Below are positions 14,275 through 22,647 of a stretch of 22,647 nucleotides of DNA, one piece after another. A model generated the notes under the pieces. It searched no databases. It saw only the letters and a list, made by a program, of their open reading frames with translations, and was not told where the DNA came from. The DNA is from Ignavibacteria bacterium. Lineage in GTDB: Bacteria; Bacteroidota; Ignavibacteria; Tepidaquicellales; Tepidaquicellaceae. The position numbers were made by a program, and so were the translations under genes. The stretch spans positions 1 to 22,647 of the forward strand of contig JADJWZ010000033.1 of the NCBI GenBank assembly GCA_016716125.1, read 5' to 3'. Numbering within the stretch: position 1 is the first letter of the stretch; the number at the start of each line of letters is the position of its first letter.

Positions 14275-17200
14275 TCAAAATTTATTCTGAAACACAGCTA
14301 TCTTTAGAGTCTTTGCTCCCGCTGAACCGCAGTCAATGTAAACAACATACATTCCGCTCGCTACAAATTTTCCGTTATTGTTTTGTAAATCCCATTTCTC
14401 AAGAGAGTTTTTCGGATCAGAGGAATTCCTTTCTATCTTTTTTACAGGAGAGCTGTCAAGACTGTAAATGTAAATTGTGCACACCGAAGGCAGATGAGAG
14501 AAGTAAATAAATTTTTCACTTGCGTCATTGTATTCAAGTTCAGAAAATCCATAGTAAGGATTAGGAAAAGCTTTTATATTATTTATTCCGTCTTTCGCCA
14601 GATCATTATTATTAAATGTCGTGCCGTTAATAGCCCATGAATATTTCAAAGGATATCCCGGCACAAAGTCGGCTCTCGTAATTCTGTATGGAAATACTGT
14701 CAGCTTATCACCTGTCTCCATTGTATCACCCGCATTTGCCAGTCTCGGCAGCCAGGCATACATTATATCCATTGAAACAAATCCGTATGTTGGATTTGCT
14801 GATCCGGGATTGATATTTTGCCCCAGCTTGTCTATACTTTGGACTCGGGAGTTTCACTGTAGTAGATGTCGAAGATATAAGTAAACTGATACTTACCTAA
14901 TTTGCTTTCATCAGGATTCCAGATACCGTCCGCGTCCGCATCTACAAAAGCGATATTCAGTCTTCTCGGCGCGCCGCCGGACGAGTCAAGTTCATCCACA
15001 GAATATACTGCAAAAGGTACATCGGTCATATCGCGGTAAGGAGTTACAATTAAGTTTGTATCAGTAAGTAATACATTTGAAGCCGGCGCATATCTGTACG
15101 CCTTTGATGTTTCTCCGAAAACAAACTGCACCTTTCTTAAAGGTCCTCCTGCCATGAGAGTGTTTGTTCCTGTTCCTTCGGTGAATTGTTTTCCGTTGGC
15201 AGTGATCCTGGATCTGAAGTTATTGAATCTTCCCTGCGTAGGAAAACTAATTCCCAGTGACCGGCTGTCAAATTGTCTTTGTGTTATTAACTTCGCAGAC
15301 ATTATTGCAGCAGTATCCGGACCTCTGAACCAGATATTTTCCTGCGGTTCGTAAGTCCAGCCCTTTTGCAAAGAATAAGTCGGAATGTTGTTGCTGATTC
15401 TGTAATTATCATCCGGATCTCTTACTACTCCGGAGTCCCTTATAGCCTGATGAATAAGTAATAATCCGTCCGCTGATTTTGCCGTGTCCTGTGTCCCCGT
15501 GAAGTCATGAACATTTTGAAAAAGCACCGCGCTGCTGCCGTTATAATTTCTCGTAAGCGTCCAGCTTAATTTATTTTCGAACATTCCGAAAACAGATGTA
15601 TATGTTGCGTTCAAAAGTTTAACAGGATCAATAATTATTGGCATAACTCCGAGATCTCTCTGATCCGTTAGGATCGTATCGCTCATTAAATAATTAACCT
15701 GAGTACCGGCAGAGATATTCTGCGGAATGACTTTGATAATTTTTTTCGGAGAGTGTAACACTTTAGGCAGAGTGAATGGACCGCCGGACGGATCATAATA
15801 ATATGCACTGACTGCAAATTTATATTCAGTTCCGTTTATAAAATTTCGGTTACTTATGGTATCTTTGTCAAGCTCTATGTTCCGGGAAATACCGTTATCG
15901 CTTCCTCTCTGAACTACCCCGAAAATAAACCCCTCATATTCATTCAGATATATACTGTCCCGAATGTCTTTGATCCCGTCAATTATGTCAAATGTTTTTA
16001 TCAATACCGTGTCACTCTGAACAGGATTGTTTGTGTAAGATTTTATCTGATAAACATTATACCCCTGAAATTCAAAGTATGTATCTGAATACGCGTTAAA
16101 ATATTTTTTTCTTTCAGCTTCATCGTTCAGAGTGAGATAAATTTTTCCGTTGCCTGATGAATAATGCTCGACTTCAGGCGGATCGGCAGCCACGCTTATA
16201 TTAAAATTATAATCATATAATCTCTTAAGCTGTTTTGATAAATATTTCAGAGAATTAACGCTTGCCAGATTACTTGCGCTTCGTGAAATTACCTGAGCGA
16301 ATATAATGGTCTGAGTATCACCGGGATTTATTGTCGAAGGTCCTGAACTCATTATAAATCTTCTGTTACCTGCGTCTGCCTCATTCCATCCGGTTTGGGT
16401 AAACGGATCACCGGGAAATGCAAATTTAGTGATCTGATTGGTTACCGGGTTTATCCATGGTAAACCTGTACGCCTGATACCCTGAAGATTAAAATACGCC
16501 TCTCTGTAATTTGAAGGATCTCCTACGCTGGGATTTCCGTTGGTATACATATTAAAAGCAGTCATGCCGAGATCTTTGTAACCGGGTCTGATCAAAAGGT
16601 TATTGCTTAAAAGCGGACTGTAATATTTTACAGTATCGCCTGCACTTGGTATAGTCTGACCTTGGAGTAAAAGAAATCCTACTGCGGGCGGAGCTAAACC
16701 ATATTCCCCGTCGTTATTAGTAAAGTTATAAGTAAATCCCAGATTCAAATTTGTATCGCATCCGACCGCATCATCAGATGCAACGCCAAGATCATCATCC
16801 GTCCATAACGCCATATAACATTTTGTCCACGGCTGATCACTTCTGTTTATTATTCTCATTTCTGTGATGATCATATCGTTGTAAACTCCAAAATTTTTTT
16901 GAAACAAAAATTAGTCTGCAGGATCTGAGCTTTTAGAGGAGCAGTTCTTCCGGCATTATTTTGGTGTGATTCAGGATATCCGTCAGTAATAGAAAAAAAA
17001 CATTGTCTGATCTCCCATTAATAACGGCTTTCCGGATTCATCTGTATAAGCTCCCTGACTTACAGGCCAGTTCAGATAATCTTCACTTGTCGTGTCGCCC
17101 TTATTTATAGTATAAATTCTATACATCGGATCGTCCTTCCCCTGAGGATTTCCGTTTGCATCAACATAACCGGGAAGATATTCATAGTCGAACTCTGCAA

Positions 17201-17510
17201 CCGCCACGAGAGTATCGTTTCCTACGATAGCTCCGATCCATAACCCGGAAGCGTATCTTGCAAATTTAGAAGATCCTTTCGGCCACTCGAATCCGGAGTT
17301 ACCTGTAGTCGGATTTCGATTGAAGTTTCCATTATTTCTGTACCAGGTGCTGATATTATTTGCATCCATTTTTTTTGAATCAATGACAGTAACTCCGGAA
17401 TTACCATTGTTATCGATAATAATTTTTTTCGGATCGCGGTCATTGAATCCGAATGCGTAAATTATTATCACACATAAAGAAATAAATACAGGTAGTTTAA
17501 ATCGTCTCAT
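14275..17510 (-). pseudogene. Large T9SS-type surface/secreted protein, tandem paralogue C, three single-base frame breaks
   Basis: The gene reads as one 1,078-residue paralogue if three single-base differences are corrected. There is one extra A in the A8 run at 16993-17000 (copy B has A7), giving an early stop after MFFFYY. One base is missing in the T7 run at 16894-16900, and one is missing near 14833-14834. Without correction three pieces remain: 16983-17510, 14832-16907 and 14275-14772. The N-terminus (MRRFKLPVFISL) and the sorting-type C-terminus are intact. The body is a mosaic: mostly B-like, but YTYNFTNNDG-type and LQGIRR patches match A. PGSANPTYGF and YPLKYSW match D, and NNDLAKDGINNIKAFP matches A and B. 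It is last in the E-D-C block, and its TGA plus ATTAAAGC 3' flank matches A. The breaks may be sequence errors, decay or phase variation. Confidence 0.85.
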
Positions 17511-17541
17511 AAAATTAAAATTGTATAAAGTTTTTTAATAT

Positions 17542-20500
17542 TTAAAATTTATTCTGAAACACAGCTATCTTTAATGTCTTAGCTCCTGCCGAACCGCAGT
17601 CAATATAAACCACATACATTCCGCTTGCTACAAATTTTCCGTCATTGTTTTGTAAATCCCATTTCTCAAGAGAGTTCTTCGGATCATTTGAATTCCTCCC
17701 GATCTTTTTTACAGGCGAGCCGTCAAGACTGTAAATGTAAATTGTGCACACGGAAGGCAAATGCGAAAAGTAAATAAATTTTTCACCTGCGTCATTGTAT
17801 TCAAGTTCAGAAAATCCATAGTAAGGATTCGGGAAAGCTTTGATCTTATTTATTTCGGACGCCGCTATCTGCTGATCATTAAACGAAGTTCCGGTTACAG
17901 TCCATGAATATTTTAAAGGATAGCCCGGAACGAATTCCGCTCTCGTAACTCTGTAAGGACTTACTGTCAGCACATCTCCCGCTGACCATGTTTGTAAAAC
18001 TCCGTTCACACTCTTCACTCTCGGCAGCCATGCATACATTATGTCCAGTGCAGAAAATCCGTATGTCGGATTAGCTGATCCGGGATTTATATTTTGCCCT
18101 GATCTTGTCATATACTGCTGCTCGGGAGTTTCACTGTAATCAGATGCGAAGATATATGTGAACTGATATTTCCCGAGCGGCGAATCATCGGGATCCCACA
18201 GTCCGTTAGCATCAGCATCTACAAATCCGATATTAAGCCGTCTGCGGTTTCCGCCTGAGGAATCGAGTTCATCAGCTGCATAAACGCTGAACGGAATATT
18301 TACAATATCTGCAAATGGAGTGCTTGCAAAACCTGAATCCGTAAGCAGCACATTTACAGCCGGAGAATAACGGTAAGCTTTTGAAGTTTCACCAAATACA
18401 ATTTTAATTTTTCTCAACGGACCGCCGGTTAAAAGCGTGTTGTCATTTGTACCGGGTGAAAGAAATTTTCCGTTTGCAGAAATTCTTGATCGATAATTAT
18501 TAAATGAACCCTGCGTCGGAAAACTCATGCCGAGACTGCGGCTGTTGAACTGGCGGTTAGTAATAAATTTTGCTGTCATGACTGCAGTTGTATCCGGACC
18601 GGTGAACCATTCCTTTCCCTCAGGTTCATAAGTCCAGGCTCTCTGCAGACTGGTTTTATTAAATGAATTATTTCTGTAATCATCAGGATCCATTACTACA
18701 CCTGAATCGCGGATTAATTTATGAATAAACATTAAGCCGTCTGAAGTTTTTGCAGTATCCTGTGTTCCGCTGAAGTTTTCTATATCTTCAAAAAGTACAA
18801 CACTGTTTCCGTTCACATTCCTCGTCAGAGTCCAGTTCACAATATTATTAACGCCGCTTCCGAAAAGGGAAGTGTAAGTCGCATTAATTAATTTTAAAGG
18901 ATCAGTAATAACCGGAATTACTGCAAGGTCTTTCTGATCCGTCAGCAGAGTATCGCCGGGTGAATGGTTTACAGTAGTTCCCGGAGAAATATTCTGCGGA
19001 ATGACTTTAAGAATTTTCTTTGGCGACTCAAGAACTTTCGGCAGAGTATAAGGTCCGCCGGATGGATCATAGTAATAAGCCGTAACTGCAAATTTATATT
19101 CAGTGCCGTTTATAAAATTCTTATTGCTAATTGTATCTTTACTGAGTTCAATGAATCGCGAAATTCCGTTGTCACTTCCTCTCTGTACAATACCGTATAG
19201 AAATCCCTGCTGCTCTTCATAATAAACGCTGTCCTTAATATCTTTTATGCCGTCCCTGATGTCAAAAGTTTTTATAAGAACAGTATCATCATCAGACGGA
19301 TTAACAGAATAAGAATTTATCTGATAAATATTGTATCCCTGAAAATTAAAATATGTATCGGAAAATTTATTTAAATATTTTACTCTTTCAGCGGAGTCAT
19401 TCAAGGAAATATACACGTTTCCGTTTCCGGATGAGTAATGTTCAGCGGCAGGAGGTTTTGCCGAAACGCTTATATCAAAATTGTTATCGTACAAGTTTTG
19501 TAAATACCTCGAATATATTTTCAATGAATTCACGCTTGCAAGATTGCTTAAGCTTCTTGCAATTATCTGCGCATATACAATAGTCTGAGTGTCACCGGGA
19601 TTAACTGTCGAAGGTCCGGAGCTTTGCAAAGATCTTCTGTCATAACCTTCGGACATATTCCAGCCCTGACCTGTAAAGGGATCGCCTGAATATGCAAATT
19701 TAGTGATCTGATTTGTAACAGGGTTTACCCATGGTGTCCCGTCACGTCTTATACCCTGAAGATTATAATAAGTCTGACGGTAATCTGATGGTTCACCTAT
19801 TATGGGATTTCCGGAGGCGTACATATTAAATGCCGTCATTCCGAGATCTTTATAACCGGGTTTGATCACAAGATTATTGCTTAAAGGCGGACTGTAATAT
19901 TTTACAGTATCTCCCGGGCTTGGAACTGTCTGACCTTTCAGAAATAAAAATCCAACAGCCGGCGGAGCGCTGCCGTAATCACCGTCATTCGGTAAAAAGT
20001 TATAAGTATATGCGAGATTTAAAATAGTATCGCACCCTACCGCATCATCAGTTGGTATACCAACCGCATCATCAGTCCATAATGCTATATAGAAATTTGT
20101 CCAGGGAAAATCACCTCTGTTAATGACCCTAAGCTCTGTGATAATTACATCATTTAAATAACCGTAATTTTTAACAAATGAGAAATTCGTTTGTAGTATC
20201 TGCGCTTTAAGAGGAGCTGTTCTTCCGGCAGTATTTCCATGCGATTCCGGATATCCGTCAGTATAGGAATAAAACATTGTCTGATCTCCAATGAGAAAAG
20301 GTTTTCCGTTCTCATCCGCGTAAGCTCCCTGACTGACCGGCCAGTTCTGATAATCTTCAGAGACAGTGTCGCCTTTATTAATTTTATAAATTCTGTATAG
20401 CAGATCGTCCTTTCCCTGCGGATTCCCGTTCGGATCCACATAACCGGGAAGATATTCATAATTATAATCGGCGACTGCGACTAAAGTGTCGTCTCCGACC

Positions 20501-20784
20501 ACAGCTCCTATCCATAATCCTGAAGAGAACCTTGCAAAAAGCCCGGAACCTCTCGGCCATTCGAATCCGGCGTTACCTGTGAACAAATTTCGATTAAAGC
20601 TGCCGTTGTTTCTGTACCAAGCGCTGATGTTATTTGCATCCATTTTTTTTGAATCAATGATGGTGACTCCCGTATTACCGTTGTTATCGTTACTGTTTTT
20701 TTTCGGATCACGGTCATTGATTCCGAATGCGTAAATTATTATCACCAACAAGGAAATAAACACCGGAAGTTTGAATCGTCTCAT
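17542..20784 (-). CDS. Large T9SS-type surface/secreted protein, tandem paralogue D
   Basis: Intact 1,080-residue paralogue. The start MRRFKLPVFISLLV begins an export signal, followed by the conserved block with NNGSFNRN, GFEWPRGSG and SSGLWIGAVVGDD. The middle is A/E-like: YEEQQGFLYGIVQRGSDNG and an Fn3-like NGTEYKFAVTAYYYDPSGG. It also has local features of its own, such as DDAVGIPTDDAVGCDT. The segment NDQQIAASEINKIKAFP replaces the NNDLAKDGINNIKAFP seen in A-C just before the sorting domain. The C-terminal ~100 residues are almost identical to those of the other copies, including both cysteines. Copy C follows after 31 nt and copy E lies 33 nt upstream, suggesting one transcript for E-D-C. 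Function is unknown. Confidence 0.85.
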   Translation of the reverse strand: MRRFKLPVFISLLVIIIYAFGINDRDPKKNSNDNNGNTGVTIIDSKKMDANNISAWYRNNGSFNRNLFTGNAGFEWPRGSGLFARFSSGLWIGAVVGDDTLVAVADYNYEYLPGYVDPNGNPQGKDDLLYRIYKINKGDTVSEDYQNWPVSQGAYADENGKPFLIGDQTMFYSYTDGYPESHGNTAGRTAPLKAQILQTNFSFVKNYGYLNDVIITELRVINRGDFPWTNFYIALWTDDAVGIPTDDAVGCDTILNLAYTYNFLPNDGDYGSAPPAVGFLFLKGQTVPSPGDTVKYYSPPLSNNLVIKPGYKDLGMTAFNMYASGNPIIGEPSDYRQTYYNLQGIRRDGTPWVNPVTNQITKFAYSGDPFTGQGWNMSEGYDRRSLQSSGPSTVNPGDTQTIVYAQIIARSLSNLASVNSLKIYSRYLQNLYDNNFDISVSAKPPAAEHYSSGNGNVYISLNDSAERVKYLNKFSDTYFNFQGYNIYQINSYSVNPSDDDTVLIKTFDIRDGIKDIKDSVYYEEQQGFLYGIVQRGSDNGISRFIELSKDTISNKNFINGTEYKFAVTAYYYDPSGGPYTLPKVLESPKKILKVIPQNISPGTTVNHSPGDTLLTDQKDLAVIPVITDPLKLINATYTSLFGSGVNNIVNWTLTRNVNGNSVVLFEDIENFSGTQDTAKTSDGLMFIHKLIRDSGVVMDPDDYRNNSFNKTSLQRAWTYEPEGKEWFTGPDTTAVMTAKFITNRQFNSRSLGMSFPTQGSFNNYRSRISANGKFLSPGTNDNTLLTGGPLRKIKIVFGETSKAYRYSPAVNVLLTDSGFASTPFADIVNIPFSVYAADELDSSGGNRRRLNIGFVDADANGLWDPDDSPLGKYQFTYIFASDYSETPEQQYMTRSGQNINPGSANPTYGFSALDIMYAWLPRVKSVNGVLQTWSAGDVLTVSPYRVTRAEFVPGYPLKYSWTVTGTSFNDQQIAASEINKIKAFPNPYYGFSELEYNDAGEKFIYFSHLPSVCTIYIYSLDGSPVKKIGRNSNDPKNSLEKWDLQNNDGKFVASGMYVVYIDCGSAGAKTLKIAVFQNKF

Positions 20785-20817
20785 AAATTTAAGATAGTAT
20801 AAAAAGTTTTTAAGTAT

Positions 20818-22647
20818 TTAAAATTTATTCTGAAACACAGCTATCTTTAATGTCTTAGCTCCTGCAGAACCGCAGTCAATGTAAACAACATACATTCCGC
20901 TCGCTACAAATTTTCCGTTATTGTTCTGCAGATCCCATTTCTCAAGCGAGTTCTTCGGATCATTGGAATTCCTCTCGATCTTTTTCACTGGAGAGCCGTC
21001 AAGACTGTAAATGTAAATTGTGCACACAGAAGGCAGATGAGAAAAACCGGAACGAATTCCGCTCTCGTAACTCTGTAAGGACTTACTGTCAGCACATCTC
21101 CCGCTGACCATGTCTGTAAAACTCCATTCACACTCTTAACTCTCGGCAGCCATGCATACATTATGTCCAAAGCTAAAAACCCATACGCGGGACTACCGGA
21201 TCCGGGATTAATATTCTGCCCTGATCTTGTCATATACTGCTGCTCGGGAGTTTCACTGTAATCAGATGCGAAGATATATGTGAACTGATATTTCCCGAGC
21301 GGCGAATCATCGGGATCCCACAGTCCGTTAGCATCAGCATCTACAAATCCGATATTAAGCCGTCTGCGGTTTCCGCCTGTGGAATCAAGTTCATCAACTG
21401 CATACACGCTGAACGGAATATTTACAATATCAGCAAAAGAAGTGTTTGTAAAACCTGAATCCGTAAGCAGCACATTTACAGCCGGAGAATAACGGTAAGC
21501 TTTTGAAGTTTCACCGAATACAATTTTAATTTTTCTCAACGGACCGCCGGTTAAAAGCGTGTTATCGTTTGTACCGGGTGAAAGAAATTTTCCGTTTGCA
21601 GAGATTCTTGATCGATAATTATTAAATGAACCCTGCGTCGGAAAACTCATGCCGAGACTGCGGCTGTTGAACTGACGGTTAGTAATAAATTTTGCTGTCT
21701 TAATTGCATTTGTATCCGGAGCTGTGAACCATTCCTTTCCCTCAGGTTCATAAGTCCAGGCTCTCTGCAGACTGGTTTTATTAAATGAATTATTTCTGTA
21801 ATCATCAGGATCCTTTACTATACCTGAATCGCTGATTAATTTATGAATGAACATTAAGCCGTCTGATGTCTTTGCAGTGTCCTGTGTTCCGGTGAAATTT
21901 TCTATATTTTGAAAAAGATTGTGCTGCTTCCGTTCACATTCCTCGTCAGAGTCCAGTTCACAATATTGTTACCGCCGGATCCGAATACGGAAGTGTAAGT
22001 CGCATTAATTAATTTTAAAGGATCAGTTATAACAGGAATTACAGCAAGGTCTTTCTGATCGGTCAGGAGAGTATCGCCGGGTGAATGGTTTACAGTTGTT
22101 CCCGGTGTAATATTTTGCGGAATGACTTTGAGAATTTTCTTAGGCGACTCAAGAACTTTCGGCAGAGTATATGGTCCGCCGGACGGATCATAGTAATAAG
22201 CCGTGACTGCAAATTTATATTCAGTGCCGTTTATAAAATTCTTATTGCTAATTGTATCTTTACTGAGTTCAATGAATCGCGAAATTCCGTTGTCGCTTCC
22301 TTTCTGTACAATACCGTATAGAAATCCCTGCTGCTCTTCATAATAAACGCTGTCCTTAATATCTTTTATGCCGTCTCTGATGTCAAAAGTTTTTATAAGA
22401 ACAGTATCATCATCAGACGGATTAACAGAATAAGAATTTATCTGATAAATATTATATCCCTGAAATTTATAATATGTATCGGAAAACTTATTTAAATACT
22501 GCACTCTCTCCGCCGAGTCATTCCATGACAAAAATATTTTACCGCTGCCGGATGAATAAGATTCTGAAGCGGGAGAGGCGGCTGTGACGGTAATATTAAA
22601 GTTGTTGTCGTAATATTTTTTCAAATACCTCGAATATATTTTCAATG
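20818..22647 (-). pseudogene. Tandem paralogue E, partial at window edge, with deletion and frameshift
   Basis: Only the C-terminal ~60% is in the window; the 5' end lies beyond 22647. Over 21100-21850 it is very close to D, but it carries an A-type patch (FTAPDTNAIKTAK where D has FTGPDTTAVMTAK). Two lesions are visible. Near 21917-21918 one base is missing compared with the paralogues, giving a stop at 21902. Near 21042-21047 about 155 bp present in D (17770-17924) are replaced by one base, a net loss of 154 bp. The deletion joins RAEFVP directly to FSHLPSV, removing the start of the sorting domain (KAFPNPYYGFSELEYNDAG) and shifting the frame. The deletion makes a true pseudogene, or an assembly mis-join in a repeat, more likely here than a simple read error. 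Confidence 0.8.

Larger units (their letters stand above)
7060..22647 (-). repeat. Tandem array of five ~3.24-kb paralogous genes
   Basis: Copies A to E lie head-to-tail on the minus strand with a period of about 3.27 kb. Spacers are 31 nt (B-A and D-C) and 33 nt (E-D), except for the 704-bp gap between C and B. The 3' ~300 bp and the signal-peptide region are the most alike, while the middles fall into an A/D/E type and a B/C type with exchanged patches. The array continues past the right edge of the window. Confidence 0.9.

Noticed and set aside
7060..22647. Repeats read as a CRISPR array or insertion sequence
   Set aside because: The repeat unit is a whole 3.2-kb gene. There are no short regular repeats with spacers, no cas genes, no transposase and no terminal inverted repeats around the array.

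Overview
The window looks like a piece of a Bacteroidota/Ignavibacteriota-type chromosome, most likely an Ignavibacteria-like lineage. The sequence is AT-rich and ribosome-binding sites are weak or absent. Several large secreted proteins end in C-terminal regions of the type IX secretion (T9SS) sorting class. This assignment is an inference from protein style; no rRNA or marker gene is present.

Left part (1-3640, plus strand): a dipeptide/oligopeptide ABC transporter ATPase whose frame is broken by three clustered single-base gaps, followed by a strong intrinsic terminator. Then comes a two-gene unit: imidazolonepropionase (hutI) and, 10 nt later, a lipoprotein of the PQQ-dependent soluble sugar dehydrogenase family.

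Middle part (3697-6692, minus strand): a secreted beta-propeller protein with a T9SS-like C-terminus is followed after 6 nt by hisA. The last 31 codons of hisA are put out of frame by one base missing at a T6 run. A 367-bp gap follows, holding a clean terminator for the next minus-strand block.

Right part (7060-22647, minus strand): a tandem array of five paralogous genes of about 1,080 codons, here called A (7060-10302), B (10334-13570), C (14275-17510), D (17542-20784) and E (20818 to beyond the window edge). Each has an N-terminal export signal, a conserved N-terminal region, an Fn3-like middle and a nearly invariant C-terminal sorting-type domain. A, B and D are intact; C has three single-base frame breaks; E has one single-base break and a net 154-bp deletion. 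In transcription order the array is E-D-C, a 704-bp spacer with a large foldback repeat, then B-A. The bodies are mosaics of shared short patches, as expected from gene conversion or unequal crossing-over among copies. This array is the most interesting item in the window.

Single-base frame breaks occur in four otherwise well-conserved genes, including single-copy hisA and the transporter ATPase. Residual sequencing indels are therefore a serious alternative to real pseudogenes or phase variation.
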